NCBI RefSeq assembly: GCF_009931655.1
Contig: NZ_CP047984.1
Coordinates: 3,241,001-3,305,000, forward strand
DNA length: 64,000 nucleotides
Direction of reading: 5' to 3'
From: Pontibacter russatus
Lineage (GTDB): Bacteria; Bacteroidota; Bacteroidia; Cytophagales; Hymenobacteraceae
Within the stretch, counting starts at the first letter, position 1, and every line of letters begins with the position of its first letter. A program made the translations under genes and the position numbers. Below the pieces are notes generated by a model. The model worked only from the letters and a program-made list of their open reading frames with translations, was not told where the DNA came from and made no database searches. Positions 16,687-26,312 of this stretch are shown one piece after another.

Positions 16687-17250
16687 TTAGATGGTCATAA
16701 TCTCCGCTTCCTTCTTCGACAGCAGCTCGTCTACTTTTACAATATAAGAGTCGGTCAGTTTCTGCACCTTTGCCTCGGCGTCGCGCACGTCGTCTTCCGC
16801 AGCGCCTTCTTTCTGCAGCTTGCGCAGGGCGTCGTTCACGTCCTTCCGGATGTTGCGGATGCTGATTTTGCCGTTCTCGGTTTCGGTCTTTACCTGCTTC
16901 ACCAGGTCGCGGCGGCGCTCTTCTGTCAGGGCCGGGATGTTCAGCCGGATGGCGTCCGCCTCCTGCTGCGGGTTCAGGCCCAGGTCGCTGTTCTTGATGG
17001 CTTTGTTAATCTCGCCGAGCATGTTCTTCTCCCAGGGTTTTATCAGCAGGGTGCGCGCATCGGGTGTGGCCACGTTGGCCACCTGCGAGAGCGGCGTCGG
17101 GGCGCCATAGTAATCAACGCGCAGATGCTCGACCATGGCAGGAGAGGCCTTGCCTGCGCGAATCTTCGTTAACTCAGCGCCGGTGTGCTGCACAGCCTTT
17201 TCCATCGACTCCTGCGCCTCGCTGAGGTAAAACTGGATTTCTTCCGTCAT
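16687..17250 (-). CDS. frr: ribosome recycling factor
   Basis: Splits the post-termination ribosome together with EF-G. The 187-residue length is standard. Visible signatures are KIRAGKASPAMVEHLRVDYYGAP cut here to its key parts KIRAGKAS and VDYYGAP, then EERRRDLVKQVK and the final helix with SKKEAEIM. It lies 53 bases after pyrH, the usual neighbour, and a separate -7 element in the gap suggests it can also be transcribed alone. Confidence 0.96.
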   Translation of the reverse strand: MTEEIQFYLSEAQESMEKAVQHTGAELTKIRAGKASPAMVEHLRVDYYGAPTPLSQVANVATPDARTLLIKPWEKNMLGEINKAIKNSDLGLNPQQEADAIRLNIPALTEERRRDLVKQVKTETENGKISIRNIRKDVNDALRKLQKEGAAEDDVRDAEAKVQKLTDSYIVKVDELLSKKEAEIMTI

Positions 17251-17288
17251 ATCTAATTAACTTTAGGTAGTTCTGAAATATCTTGGGG

Positions 17289-17296
17289 CAAAAATA
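17289..17296 (-). promoter_or_regulatory. candidate -7 element for frr
   Basis: On the minus strand this reads TATTTTTG (TAnnTTTG), 8 bases after the pyrH stop and 38 bases before the frr ATG. No good -33 element was seen. Confidence 0.4.
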
Positions 17297-17303
17297 CAAA
17301 AAA

Positions 17304-18089
17304 TTACTTTTTGTCGGGATGCTGCTTCGCCTCCGTTTCCTGCAGCTTGCTTATGCTGGCCTCCATCACCTCGGCAATGTCATTCATGGTTACCAGCGTG
17401 CCTACTTCCTCCCCATCCACCAGGCGTTTCAGGTTGCCGCCCGTGTTCATGTCGAACACGATAATCGGCAGGTTGTTTTCCTTGCAGAGCGTAAAAGCCG
17501 TCATGTCCATCACGTTCAGGCCCTTCTCGAAAACGTCCTTAAACGAGATGTTCTTGTATAAGACCGCATCCGGGTCTTTTTCGGGGTCGGCCGAGTATAT
17601 GCCGTCCACGCGCGTGCCTTTCAGCACCACGTCCGCCTCAATCTCGATGGCCCGCAGGGCGGCCGCAGAGTCTGTCGTGAAGTAGGGGTTGCCGGTGCCC
17701 GCCCCGAAAATAACCACGCGGCCCTTCTCGAGGTGGCGCACCGCGCGGCGGCGTATATAGGGCTCGCACACCTGCTGTATGTTAATGCCGGACAGCAGGC
17801 GGGTGTACACGCCCAGCTTCTCAAGCGCGCTTTGCAGCGCCATGCTGTTGATTACCGTGGCCAGCATGCCCATATAGTCGCCCTGCACCCTGTCCAGGCC
17901 CACCTGCTCGGCCTGCACCCCTCTGAAGATGTTGCCGCCGCCGATGACCACAGCCACTTCCACTCCAAGCCTGGAAACTTCCTTTATCTCCTGCGCATAC
18001 TGCAGCAGCCTGTTCGAGTCAATCCCGTACTGTTGGTCGCCCATGAGCGCCTCGCCACTGAGCTTTAGCAAAATTCGTTTGTACTTCAC
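17304..18089 (-). CDS. pyrH: UMP kinase
   Basis: Phosphorylates UMP to UDP, feeding pyrimidine nucleotide synthesis. The 261-residue protein of the amino-acid-kinase fold has KLSGEALMG near the N-terminus, [30 protein letters not shown] and [11 protein letters not shown]-terminal extension of about 15 polar residues ([11 protein letters not shown]) exceeds the E. coli length of about 241. It is followed by frr. Confidence 0.96.
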   Translation of the reverse strand: MKYKRILLKLSGEALMGDQQYGIDSNRLLQYAQEIKEVSRLGVEVAVVIGGGNIFRGVQAEQVGLDRVQGDYMGMLATVINSMALQSALEKLGVYTRLLSGINIQQVCEPYIRRRAVRHLEKGRVVIFGAGTGNPYFTTDSAAALRAIEIEADVVLKGTRVDGIYSADPEKDPDAVLYKNISFKDVFEKGLNVMDMTAFTLCKENNLPIIVFDMNTGGNLKRLVDGEEVGTLVTMNDIAEVMEASISKLQETEAKQHPDKK

Positions 18090-18177
18090 GGTATATATCT
18101 GTAATGGTTATAATTTTTCGCTGACACAACAAAGCGACCGCCGTGGCAGCCGCTCGCTCGCTTTGGCCCAGGGCCCT

Positions 18178-18675
18178 TTAAAACAGGAGAAGCACCTGGT
18201 TCTTCTCCACGTTCTGTTTTTCCTGCACCTTTACCTCCCGCACCACGCCGCCGCCCGGCGACTTGAGGATGTTCTCCATCTTCATCGCCTCCAGTATCAT
18301 GATCGGGTCGCCTTTTTTCACTTCCTGCCCCGGCCTCACCTTTATCTCCAGTATCAGCCCCGGCATGGGTGCCTTTACGTCGTTCACTTTGTGGGCGTTG
18401 GCGTTGCTCATCCCCAGTTTGTCGAGCAGCAGGTCGAAGCGATCCTTCACGCGCACGGTCTGCTGCCTGCCGTTTATCTTGAAGGTAAATGTCTTCTCTT
18501 CGTAGTTCGCCTGCACCACTTCCGCCGTATAGGAGCGGGCGTCTTTTATGATGTGATAGGTGCGGGGGCCGACAGGGGAGATGTCCCAGTGGAAAGGATT
18601 TTCGTTAACGAGTATTTCACCTTTCTGAATATCAACCTGCCATGTTTTGTCGTTAGCGGTTTTTACCTGGAGCAT
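18178..18675 (-). CDS. biotin carboxyl carrier domain protein (biotin/lipoyl attachment)
   Basis: 165 residues. The C-terminal domain (about 97-165) has APMPGLI and the biotinylation motif EAMKMEN, with biotin expected on Lys132. The N-terminal 90 residues resemble the linker half of Bacteroidota acyl-CoA carboxylase carrier subunits. It is the mobile carrier for an acetyl-, propionyl- or methylmalonyl-type carboxylase or decarboxylase whose catalytic subunits are not in the window. It lies upstream of pyrH on the same strand and is divergent from the M1 peptidase. Confidence 0.85.
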   Translation of the reverse strand: MLQVKTANDKTWQVDIQKGEILVNENPFHWDISPVGPRTYHIIKDARSYTAEVVQANYEEKTFTFKINGRQQTVRVKDRFDLLLDKLGMSNANAHKVNDVKAPMPGLILEIKVRPGQEVKKGDPIMILEAMKMENILKSPGGGVVREVKVQEKQNVEKNQVLLLF

Positions 18676-18760
18676 CTTTATCTGCGTGGTTTTGACCTTA
18701 AAGTTAGTTGATTTCTCAGAGTAATTTTAGAACTTCACCTCAAAATTAAAACATTCTACC

Positions 18761-21307
18761 ATGAATCATAGGTTTTTGAGCATTGCAGGCCTGGCTGCCG
18801 CCATGGCTTTTACAGGCGGCTGCAGTGCCAGCAAAGTTGCCCCGGAAACAAGCACAGAACCGGCTGCCGCTATGGTGCCCGCTGCCGCGCCCGCCGACTC
18901 CGTGCCCGTGTGGGCTCCTGAGAAATACGCCTTTAACCCTTCCCGCACCAAAAAACACGACCTGCTGCACACTACGCTGCGCGTCAGCTTCGACTGGCAG
19001 AAGCAGTACCTGAACGGCACCGCCGAACTCCGCCTGAAGCCTTACTTTTACCCACAGGACACGCTGGTGCTGGATGCCAAGGGCATGGACATACACAGCG
19101 TGAGCCTGCTGAAAGGCTCCGACGGCACACCCCTCAAGTACAGCTACGACGGCCAGAAACTCAGCATCAACCTGAACAAGGAATATACCCGCTCCGAGGA
19201 GTACGTGGTGGAGATAAATTATACCGCCAAACCCAACGAACTGCCCGCTGGCGGCAGCGAGGCCATCACCTCTGACAAGGGCCTGTATTTCATAAACCCA
19301 CTGGGGGAGGAGCCCCGGAAGCCGACGCAGATATGGACGCAGGGCGAAACAGAGGCCAGTTCCGCCTGGTTCCCGACCATTGACGCGCCAAACGAGCGCA
19401 TGACGCAGGATATATATATAACCGTAGATCCGGAGTACGTCACACTCTCTAACGGCGAGTTTATGTACTCCCGCCAGAACGCCGACGGCACCAAAACCGA
19501 CTATTGGAAGCAGGCGCTGCCGCACGCCCCTTACCTGGCCATGATGGCGATTGGGGATTTTGCCATAGTGGAGGATGAATGGCGCGGCAAGCCGGTGGAT
19601 TATTATGTGGAGCCCGCTTTCAAGGGCACGGCACAGAAAATATTCGGCAACACGCCCGAGATGATGGAGTTCTTCTCCACCAAACTCGGGGTGGCATATC
19701 CCTGGGTGAAGTACGCGCAGGTGGTGGTGCGCGACTTTGTGTCCGGGGCGATGGAGAACACGACGGCCTCGGTGTTTATGGAAGACCTGCAACTGAACGA
19801 GCGCGAACTGCTGGACAAGAACTGGGACGGCATTATCGCCCACGAGCTGTTTCACCAGTGGTTTGGCGATTACGTGACCCTGGAGTCGTGGGCGAACCTG
19901 CCATTGAATGAAGCCTTTGCAAATTACTCGGAATACCTGTGGGCCGAGCACAAGTACGGGGCCGACGAGGCCGCCTACCTGCAGATGGACGAGATGGGGC
20001 AGTACCTGGACGAGGCGGAGACCAAGCGCGTGCCGCTCATCCGCTACCATTACAACAACCGTGAGGATATGTTCGACAGCCACTCCTACGCCAAGGGAGG
20101 CCGCATCCTGCACATGCTGCGCAACCTGGTGGGCGACGAAGCGTGGTGGGCTTCCCTGAATTTATATCTCACCCGCAACAAGTTCTCAGACGTGGAAGTG
20201 GCGGAACTGCGCATGGCCTTCGAGGACGTGACGGGCATGGACCTGATGTGGTTCTTCGACCAGTGGTTTATGAACGCCGGTCACCCGGAGCTTAAGGTAG
20301 AGGACAGTTATCAGAACGGCCAGTTGACGCTGCGCGTGGCGCAGACGCAGGACACAGCCTACGCGCCGGTATACAGGCTGCCGCTGGAGATTGCGGTATG
20401 GGCCGGAGGAAAGAAAACCATATATCCCATCACCATAGACGAGGCGGAAGAGACGTTCACATTTAAGGTGCCTACGGAGCCGCAACTGGTGCTGTTCGAC
20501 GCGGAGCAGCAACTGCTGGGTGTGGTAGACCATCAGAGAACGGAACAGGAGCTGGTTTTCCAGTTTCAGAATGTGGACCAACTGGCGCCGAAACTGGAGG
20601 CCCTGGCCACCCTGGACGATAAATTGCAGGACCCGGCTGTGCTGCAGATGTACCAGGCGGCGCTGAAGGATGATTACTGGCGTGTCAGGAGCGCCGCCGT
20701 CAACAGCCTGAGCAAACTGAAGGAAGGACAGATAGCTGCCGTGGAGCCCGTAATCCGCCAGATGGGGCAGCAGGATGAAAGAGGCGCCGTGCGGGCAGAC
20801 GCCATTCTGGCACTCGCAAACTGGGGCGGGGAGAAGTACAGGCCTCTGTTTGAACAGGCCATGCGCGACAGTTCTTACCAAACCGCCGCTGCTGGCATAC
20901 TGGCCTACGCCGGTACCGGGGCCGCCGACACCAAGCAAAAGCTCGCGCAGTTTGAGAAGGAGACAAACGAGGAGGTGGTGCTGGCGCTGGCCACCTACTA
21001 TGCCGTGCAGGGCGGCCCGGAGAAATACGACTGGTTTATGCGCCAGATTGAGGAGGCCAGCGGCGGCCAGTTATATTACCTGCTGCAGAGTTTCGGGGCT
21101 TACCTGGCCAGCAACAGCCAGACGAACACACCCGAGGCCATTGCGCTGCTCGGAGACCTTGCCCGCAACAACAGCCAGTATTATATACGGGCCGCAGCGT
21201 ATCAGGCACTTATGGTGATGTCGGAGAAGCCGGAGGTGAAAACCCTGTTGCAGGAAATCCGACAGAATGAGAAGGACGAGCGCCTGCTGCAGCTATATGG
21301 CGGGTAA
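18761..21307 (+). CDS. M1 family aminopeptidase, lipoprotein form
   Basis: 848 residues. The lipoprotein signal is MNHRFLSIAGLAAAMAFTGGC (Cys21). The M1 fold follows: an N-terminal beta domain, the exopeptidase motif GAMEN (329-333), the zinc site HELFHQW (361-367) with the third ligand Glu384 in NEAFANY (HExxH-x18-E), and a long C-terminal helical HEAT-like region (about 600-848). It removes N-terminal residues from peptides and is probably anchored in the envelope facing the periplasm or surface. It is transcribed alone toward the tRNA cluster. Confidence 0.94.
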   Translation: MNHRFLSIAGLAAAMAFTGGCSASKVAPETSTEPAAAMVPAAAPADSVPVWAPEKYAFNPSRTKKHDLLHTTLRVSFDWQKQYLNGTAELRLKPYFYPQDTLVLDAKGMDIHSVSLLKGSDGTPLKYSYDGQKLSINLNKEYTRSEEYVVEINYTAKPNELPAGGSEAITSDKGLYFINPLGEEPRKPTQIWTQGETEASSAWFPTIDAPNERMTQDIYITVDPEYVTLSNGEFMYSRQNADGTKTDYWKQALPHAPYLAMMAIGDFAIVEDEWRGKPVDYYVEPAFKGTAQKIFGNTPEMMEFFSTKLGVAYPWVKYAQVVVRDFVSGAMENTTASVFMEDLQLNERELLDKNWDGIIAHELFHQWFGDYVTLESWANLPLNEAFANYSEYLWAEHKYGADEAAYLQMDEMGQYLDEAETKRVPLIRYHYNNREDMFDSHSYAKGGRILHMLRNLVGDEAWWASLNLYLTRNKFSDVEVAELRMAFEDVTGMDLMWFFDQWFMNAGHPELKVEDSYQNGQLTLRVAQTQDTAYAPVYRLPLEIAVWAGGKKTIYPITIDEAEETFTFKVPTEPQLVLFDAEQQLLGVVDHQRTEQELVFQFQNVDQLAPKLEALATLDDKLQDPAVLQMYQAALKDDYWRVRSAAVNSLSKLKEGQIAAVEPVIRQMGQQDERGAVRADAILALANWGGEKYRPLFEQAMRDSSYQTAAAGILAYAGTGAADTKQKLAQFEKETNEEVVLALATYYAVQGGPEKYDWFMRQIEEASGGQLYYLLQSFGAYLASNSQTNTPEAIALLGDLARNNSQYYIRAAAYQALMVMSEKPEVKTLLQEIRQNEKDERLLQLYGG

Positions 21308-21343
21308 AGTCCCGAAAATATTTCGCATTTTTCTTCAGGAATA

Positions 21344-21374
21344 TTTGACTGTAAAGAAAAAGGACTTAATTTTG
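21344..21374 (+). promoter_or_regulatory. promoter of the tRNA-Tyr/Gly/Thr-tuf unit
   Basis: TTTG (21344-21347), 19 bases, TAATTTTG (21367-21374): exact Bacteroidota consensus with ideal spacing, about 80 bases before tRNA-Tyr. Confidence 0.85.
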
Positions 21375-21455
21375 CATCTCTTTAGAACAAGCGGGGCTCC
21401 AGGGCCAGGCTGATATAAGGAAGGTTTTACTGATTTATTTTAGATTGGTAAAAAT

Positions 21456-21538
21456 GGGGAGATTCCAGAGCGGCCAAATGGAACGGACTGTAACTCCGTT
21501 AGCGTAAGCTTTCGCAGGTTCGAATCCTGCTCTCCCCA
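21456..21538 (+). tRNA. tRNA-Tyr (anticodon GTA)
   Basis: 83 bases with acceptor GGGGAGA pairing TCTCCCC, anticodon loop CTGTAAC (GTA), a long variable arm typical of tRNA-Tyr, and the T loop GGTTCGAATCC. The discriminator is A and CCA is not encoded. First of a group of tRNAs before tuf. Confidence 0.96.
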
Positions 21539-21549
21539 CGGATTAATTT

Positions 21550-21628
21550 TGAATGATTGAACAACAGAATGACTGAATAATATTCTTGTTTTTCTATTCA
21601 CTCATTCACACATTCAGTTATTCAGAAT
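21550..21628 (+). repeat. inverted pair of degenerate octamer repeats between tRNA genes
   Basis: Left arm 21550-21581: four octamers TGAATGAT, TGAACAAC, AGAATGAC, TGAATAAT. Right arm 21597-21628: TTCACTCA, TTCACACA, TTCAGTTA, TTCAGAAT, the same TGAAnnnn pattern inverted. Together they form a long imperfect hairpin in the tRNA-Tyr/tRNA-Gly spacer. It may be a processing or termination structure, or a degenerate mobile repeat. Confidence 0.6.
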
Positions 21629-21637
21629 TATTAATAA

Positions 21638-21710
21638 GCGGGAGTAGCTCAGTTGGTAGAGCGATAGCCTTCCAAGCTATAGGCCGCGAGTTCGACCCTC
21701 GTCTCCCGCT
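21638..21710 (+). tRNA. tRNA-Gly (anticodon TCC)
   Basis: 73 bases. Acceptor GCGGGAG pairs with CTCCCGC, the D arm has AGTTGGTAGA, the anticodon loop is CTTCCAA (TCC), and the T loop GTTCGACCC. Discriminator T. CCA not encoded. Confidence 0.96.
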
Positions 21711-21824
21711 CAGTTAAGTGAAAGATTGCGACTTGTTATTTTACGGATTAACTGGAGAAGGAAATTCATGCAGATGAGCTTCCTTTTTACTGTAAATGGG
21801 GTTGTAACCTATATGAACTTAGAA

Positions 21825-21896
21825 GCCGACGTAGCTCAGGGGTAGAGTGCTTCCTTGGTAAGGAAGAGGTCGTGGGTTCAATTCCCATCGTTGGCT
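21825..21896 (+). tRNA. tRNA-Thr (anticodon GGT)
   Basis: 72 bases. Acceptor GCCGACG pairs with CGTTGGC (one G-T), the anticodon stem CTTCC/GGAAG holds loop TTGGTAA (GGT), and the T loop is GTTCAATTC. It lies 72 bases before tuf, the common tRNA-tuf linkage. Confidence 0.96.
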
Positions 21897-21968
21897 CAAA
21901 GTCCGTTACGTGTAATTAAAAAGCGCGACATAAACTTAAACGTTTTAACCTTAATTTAATATCATACA

Positions 21969-23156
21969 ATGGCTAAAGAAACATTTGACCGTTCCAAACC
22001 GCACGTAAATATCGGTACTATTGGTCACGTTGACCACGGCAAAACTACTCTGACTGCTGCTATCACGACTGTGCTGGCTAAAAAAGGTCTTGCTAAGCTT
22101 CGTGACTTCTCTTCAATTGACAACGCTCCTGAAGAAAAGGAAAGAGGTATTACTATCAATACATCACACGTAGAATACGCCACAGAAAACCGTCACTACG
22201 CACACGTTGACTGCCCGGGTCACGCTGACTATGTGAAGAACATGGTGACGGGTGCTGCCCAGATGGACGGCGCTATCCTGGTGGTTGCCGCTACGGATGG
22301 CCCGATGCCACAAACACGCGAGCACATCCTGCTTGCCCGTCAGGTAGGTGTTCCGCAGCTGGTGGTGTTCATGAACAAAGTGGACATGGTGGATGACCCT
22401 GAGCTTCTTGAGCTTGTGGAGATGGAAATCCGCGAACTGCTTTCTTTCTATGAGTTCGATGGCGACAACATTCCGGTAATCCAGGGTTCTGCCCTCGGTG
22501 GCCTGAACGGCGACGAGAAGTGGGTGAAGACAATCGAGGAGCTGATGGCTGCCGTTGACTCCTGGATTCCGCTTCCTGAGCGTCTGGTTGACCTTCCGTT
22601 CCTGATGCCCGTAGAGGACGTGTTCTCTATCACGGGTCGTGGTACTGTGGCTACAGGCCGTATCGAGCGTGGTGTAATCAACTCTGGTGAGCCGGTTGAC
22701 ATCCTGGGTATGGGCGCTGAGAACCTGAAGTCTACTGTGACGGGTGTGGAAATGTTCCGCAAAATCCTGGACAGAGGCGAGGCTGGTGACAACGTAGGTC
22801 TGCTGCTGCGTGGTATTGAGAAAACTGATATCCGCCGTGGTATGGTTATCTGCAAGCCAGGTTCAGTGAAACCGCACCAGGAGTTCAAGGCTGAGGTTTA
22901 CGTGCTTTCGAAAGAAGAAGGTGGCCGTCACACGCCATTCTTCAACAAGTACCGTCCGCAGTTCTACCTGCGAACAACAGACGTTACCGGTGAGATTCAC
23001 CTGCCAGAAGGCGTAGAGATGGTGATGCCAGGTGATAACATCACCATCACCGTGAAGCTGATCAACAAAGTGGCCATGGAGAAAGGTCTGCGCTTCGCTA
23101 TCCGTGAGGGTGGTAGAACGGTAGGTGCCGGCCAGGTAACTGAAATCCTTGACTAA
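21969..23156 (+). CDS. tuf: elongation factor Tu
   Basis: Carries aminoacyl-tRNA to the ribosome as a GTP complex. The 395-residue protein has G1 GHVDHGKT (19-26), the switch region with [12 protein letters not shown]3 DCPGH and G4 NKVD, then beta-barrel domains 2 and 3. Codon choice (CGT, GCT, GGT) is that of a very highly expressed gene. It probably shares a transcript with the three tRNAs upstream and ends at a hairpin 12 bases after the stop. Confidence 0.98.
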   Translation: MAKETFDRSKPHVNIGTIGHVDHGKTTLTAAITTVLAKKGLAKLRDFSSIDNAPEEKERGITINTSHVEYATENRHYAHVDCPGHADYVKNMVTGAAQMDGAILVVAATDGPMPQTREHILLARQVGVPQLVVFMNKVDMVDDPELLELVEMEIRELLSFYEFDGDNIPVIQGSALGGLNGDEKWVKTIEELMAAVDSWIPLPERLVDLPFLMPVEDVFSITGRGTVATGRIERGVINSGEPVDILGMGAENLKSTVTGVEMFRKILDRGEAGDNVGLLLRGIEKTDIRRGMVICKPGSVKPHQEFKAEVYVLSKEEGGRHTPFFNKYRPQFYLRTTDVTGEIHLPEGVEMVMPGDNITITVKLINKVAMEKGLRFAIREGGRTVGAGQVTEILD

Positions 23157-23167
23157 TAATCTATGAA

Positions 23168-23207
23168 TCAAACCCATCCTCGGAAACTTTTTCGGGAATG
23201 GGTTTGA
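23168..23207 (+). terminator. tuf terminator-like hairpin
   Basis: TCAAACCCAT (23168-23177) pairs with ATGGGTTTGA (23198-23207) around a 20-base loop. The T run is weak. The descending arm also contains the -33 TTTG of the next promoter. Confidence 0.6.
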
Positions 23208-23233
23208 TATCATCATTAATTTGAATAAATTTG
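23203..23233 (+). promoter_or_regulatory. promoter of the tRNA-Trp-secE-nusG unit
   Basis: TTTG (23203-23206), 19 bases, TAAATTTG (23226-23233), an exact consensus match. The -33 element lies inside the tuf hairpin stem. Confidence 0.8.
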
Positions 23234-23267
23234 CACTCCATTTGAAAAAAGTGGCGTGCATTTTTTT

Positions 23268-23340
23268 ACGGGTGTAGCTCAATTGGTAGAGTAGTGGTCT
23301 CCAAAACCATTGGCTGGGAGTTCGAGTCTCTCCACCCGTG
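23268..23340 (+). tRNA. tRNA-Trp (anticodon CCA)
   Basis: 73 bases. Acceptor ACGGGTG pairs with CACCCGT, the anticodon loop is CTCCAAA (CCA), the T loop GTTCGAGTC, and the discriminator G is the tRNA-Trp identity base. It lies 30 bases before secE, a linkage common in bacteria. Confidence 0.96.
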
Positions 23341-23370
23341 CAATTTTTTCACCCTCAGTAAAGCGAAGCG

Positions 23371-23562
23371 ATGAGCAAAGTAACAACCTATATAAACGAG
23401 ACAGTTGTGGAGATGCGAGACAAAGTCTCCTGGCCCACCTATTCGGAACTGCAGCGCAGCTCTGTGCTGGTTCTTATAGGGTCTTTGATATTCGCGCTCG
23501 TGGTTGGTGCCATGGACTTTGTTTTTGACACGGGCCTGACGTGGTTTTACAACCAGTTTTAG
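23371..23562 (+). CDS. secE: preprotein translocase subunit SecE
   Basis: 63 residues with an amphipathic N-terminal helix (VVEMRDKVSWPTYSEL, the conserved SecE segment with W-P-T/S) and one transmembrane helix (about 31-52). It is the short, single-span form that clamps SecY in the translocon. It lies between tRNA-Trp and nusG as in most bacteria, and its partner secY lies 24 kb downstream in the same supercluster. Confidence 0.95.
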   Translation: MSKVTTYINETVVEMRDKVSWPTYSELQRSSVLVLIGSLIFALVVGAMDFVFDTGLTWFYNQF

Positions 23563-23571
23563 ATTAGATAT

Positions 23572-24129
23572 ATGGCTGATTTAAAATGGTATGTAGTGCG
23601 CGCAGTGAGTGGCCAGGAGAAAAAAGCCAAGGCTTACCTGGAGAATGAGATTATGCGGCAGGGCCTTGAGGAGTACGTGCCGCAGGTGCTGATCCCTGCT
23701 GAGAAGGTATATGAGATGCGCGGCGGCAAGAAACGAATCAGGGAGCGCAGCTTCTTTCCGGGCTATGTGCTGATTCATGCTGATTTGTCGCATGGCGAGG
23801 CTGAGCACATCATCATTAGCACGCCGGGCGTCATCGGTTTCCTGGGGGCGAATGATGGTTCGGCAACAAAGAAAGCCGTTCCGTTGCGTCAGTCGGAGGT
23901 GAACAGGATACTGGGCACCGTAGACGAGGCAGAGGAGCAGGCAGAGGTGCTGGATACGCCGTTTGTAGTCGGCGAGACAATCAAAGTGATGGACGGGCCG
24001 TTCAGCGGCTTTTCCGGAACAGTGGAAGAAGTGTTTGAAGAGCGCAAGAAGCTCAACGTGATGGTGAAGATCTTTGGCAGAAACACGCCGGTAGAACTGA
24101 ACTACATGCAGGTAGAGAAAGAATCGTAG
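23572..24129 (+). CDS. nusG: transcription termination/antitermination factor NusG
   Basis: 185 residues. The NGN domain (1-115) binds RNA polymerase, with WYVVRAVSGQEKKAKAYL and FPGYVLIH. The C-terminal KOW domain (about 130-183) has VMDGPFSGFSGTVEEV. It couples transcription to translation through ribosomal protein S10 and acts at pause sites. It lies 9 bases after secE. Confidence 0.97.
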   Translation: MADLKWYVVRAVSGQEKKAKAYLENEIMRQGLEEYVPQVLIPAEKVYEMRGGKKRIRERSFFPGYVLIHADLSHGEAEHIIISTPGVIGFLGANDGSATKKAVPLRQSEVNRILGTVDEAEEQAEVLDTPFVVGETIKVMDGPFSGFSGTVEEVFEERKKLNVMVKIFGRNTPVELNYMQVEKES

Positions 24130-24141
24130 TAAAATTATATA

Positions 24142-24585
24142 ATGGCAAAGGAAATAAAAGGTTACCTGAAACTTCAGGTAAAGGGAGGTGCCGCGAACCC
24201 ATCGCCACCGATTGGACCTGCACTTGGTTCTAAAGGACTTAACATCATGGAGTTTTGCAAGCAGTTTAACGCAAGAACCCAGGATAAGCCCGGACAGGTG
24301 TTACCAGTGTTAATCACAATCTATGCAGACAAGTCTTTTGACTTCGTTATCAAGACGCCACCTGCTCCGGTATTGTTGTTAGATGCTGCTAAACTGAAGG
24401 GCGGTTCAAAAGAGCCGAACAGAAACAAAGTAGGATCTGTAACATGGGACCAGATCAGGGAAATTGCAGAGACAAAAATGCCCGACCTGAACGCTTTCAG
24501 AGTGGAGGCCGCTATGAAACAGGTAGCCGGCACCGCGAGAAGCATGGGCATCACAGTTTCCGGCAACGCTCCATGGAACGAATAA
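24142..24585 (+). CDS. rplK: 50S ribosomal protein L11
   Basis: 147 residues. The N-terminal [19 protein letters not shown] holds the conserved Pro-rich loop of the GTPase-associated centre, and the C-terminal domain with [10 protein letters not shown] binds 23S rRNA. Twelve bases after nusG. It starts the L11-L1-L10-L12 group. Confidence 0.97.
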   Translation: MAKEIKGYLKLQVKGGAANPSPPIGPALGSKGLNIMEFCKQFNARTQDKPGQVLPVLITIYADKSFDFVIKTPPAPVLLLDAAKLKGGSKEPNRNKVGSVTWDQIREIAETKMPDLNAFRVEAAMKQVAGTARSMGITVSGNAPWNE

Positions 24586-24600
24586 TAAGTTAAAGGACAA

Positions 24601-25293
24601 ATGGCGAAGATTTCAAAAAAGAGGAAAGCTGCTTTAGAAAAAGCTGACCTGACGAAAGAGTATTCTTTAACGGATGCCGCTTCAGTAGTAAAAGACATCA
24701 CCTACACCAAATTTGACGCATCGGTTGACATAGACGTGCGCCTGGGCGTTGACCCGCGCAAAGCTGACCAGATGGTGCGTGGCATCGTGACGCTGCCACA
24801 CGGTACCGGCAAGGATGTAAAGGTGCTTGCCCTCGTTACGCCTGACAAAGAGCAGGAAGCCAAGGACGCTGGCGCAGACTTCGTAGGCCTGGACGATTAT
24901 ATACAGAAAATCGAGAAGGGCTGGACAGACGTGGACGTGATCATCACCATGCCTGCCGTAATGGCCAAAGTAGGCCGTTTGGGTAGAATCCTGGGGCCAC
25001 GCAACCTGATGCCGAACCCGAAGTCAGGGACGGTGACACAGGATATAGCCAAAGCTGTAAAAGAAGTAAAGGCCGGTAAAATCGACTTCAAAGTTGACAA
25101 ATTCGGCATCATCCATACCAGCGTAGGCAAGTCTTCTTTCTCTGCCGACCAGCTGGCCGCGAACGCAGCCGAGGTAATCCAGACGCTGAACCGCCTGAAG
25201 CCCGCTTCCGCAAAGGGTACCTACATCAGGAGCATTACCATGTCAAGCACGATGAGCCCGGGCGTAATCGTTGACAAGAACGCAACAATCTAA
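24601..25293 (+). CDS. rplA: 50S ribosomal protein L1
   Basis: 230 residues of the L1-stalk protein that guides deacylated tRNA out of the E site. Visible signatures are [22 protein letters not shown] and the C-terminal [10 protein letters not shown]. In other bacteria L1 represses its own L11-L1 mRNA. The sequence here does not by itself show such a site. Confidence 0.97.
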   Translation: MAKISKKRKAALEKADLTKEYSLTDAASVVKDITYTKFDASVDIDVRLGVDPRKADQMVRGIVTLPHGTGKDVKVLALVTPDKEQEAKDAGADFVGLDDYIQKIEKGWTDVDVIITMPAVMAKVGRLGRILGPRNLMPNPKSGTVTQDIAKAVKEVKAGKIDFKVDKFGIIHTSVGKSSFSADQLAANAAEVIQTLNRLKPASAKGTYIRSITMSSTMSPGVIVDKNATI

Positions 25294-25297
25294 TAAC

Positions 25298-25822
25298 ATG
25301 ACCAGGGAAGAAAAAGATATAATCGTAAATGAGCTGAGCGAGAAGTTCGCCAATACGAACTACTTCTATATAACAGATGCCTCTACCATGAGCGTAGCCA
25401 GCATCAACCAGTTCAGGAGAATGTGCTTTGACCGCGGTCTTGAGTACAAAGTATATAAAAACACGCTCATCCAGAAAGCGCTTGAGACGCTTGAGGCTGA
25501 CACCACTGCACTTGAAGGTGTTTTGAAAGGCGCTTCTGGTATCCTGTTCTCTGCGGAGTCAGGCAATGCCCCTGCAAAACTCATCAAAGATTTCAGAAAG
25601 AAAGGCAATACGCTGCCACTTCTGAAAGGTGCATACATCGATGCAGGTCTTTTCATTGGCGAGAGCCAATTGGACGCACTGTCTAACATCAAGTCTAAGA
25701 ATGAACTCATCGGTGATATTATCAGTTTACTCCAGTCTCCTGCGAAGAACGTGGTTTCTGCGCTTCAGAGCAGCGGTGGCAAACTGGCCGGTATCCTGAA
25801 GACATTATCGGAAAAAGAATAA
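25298..25822 (+). CDS. rplJ: 50S ribosomal protein L10
   Basis: 174 residues starting MTREEKDIIVNELSEKF. The base of the stalk, it holds L7/L12 dimers on its C-terminal helix. The frame is open upstream into the end of rplA, but the ATG at 25298, four bases after the rplA stop, gives the family's N-terminus. It carries the typical YKVYKNTLIQKAL segment. Confidence 0.95.
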   Translation: MTREEKDIIVNELSEKFANTNYFYITDASTMSVASINQFRRMCFDRGLEYKVYKNTLIQKALETLEADTTALEGVLKGASGILFSAESGNAPAKLIKDFRKKGNTLPLLKGAYIDAGLFIGESQLDALSNIKSKNELIGDIISLLQSPAKNVVSALQSSGGKLAGILKTLSEKE

Positions 25823-25865
25823 TTTAAAAACGTAATCAATAAGTAACTTTTAATTTCAATAAAAA

Positions 25866-26243
25866 ATGGCAGATTTGAAAGCATTCGCTGAGCAGTTAGT
25901 AAACTTAACTGTTAAGGAAGTTAGTGAACTAGCTACTATTCTGAAGGACGAGTACGGTATCGAGCCAGCTGCTGCAGCCCCAATGATGGTAGCAGGTGGT
26001 GGCGCCGAAGCAGGAGCCGCTGTAGAAGAAAAAACTTCTTTTGATGTAGTCCTGAAGGCAGCAGGTGCCTCTAAGTTAGCAGTTGTGAAACTGGTAAAAG
26101 AGTTAACCGGTCTTGGTCTGAAAGAGGCGAAAGAATTGGTTGATGGCGCTCCTAAGCCCCTGAAAGAAGGTGTGACGAAGGACGAGGCAGACTCACTGAA
26201 GAAATCTTTGGAAGAAGCTGGTGCTGAAGTGGAGGTTAAATAA
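25866..26243 (+). CDS. rplL: 50S ribosomal protein L7/L12
   Basis: 125 residues: an N-terminal dimerisation helix pair, an Ala/Gly/Met-rich hinge (about 38-55), and the factor-binding C-terminal domain with FDVVLKAAG and [10 protein letters not shown]. It recruits translational GTPases. A 159-base spacer with hairpins separates it from rpoB. Confidence 0.97.
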   Translation: MADLKAFAEQLVNLTVKEVSELATILKDEYGIEPAAAAPMMVAGGGAEAGAAVEEKTSFDVVLKAAGASKLAVVKLVKELTGLGLKEAKELVDGAPKPLKEGVTKDEADSLKKSLEEAGAEVEVK

Positions 26244-26312
26244 TCCCACCATATCAACATACCGATAACAGGTAGACCTGGCTTTTCGTCAGGTCTTTTC
26301 CTGTTTGTACAC

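Noticed and set aside
18746..20113. 455-codon frame on the minus strand opposite the M1 aminopeptidase
   Set aside because: The opposite strand carries a complete M1 protein with GAMEN and HExxH motifs, and the antisense product has no domain.
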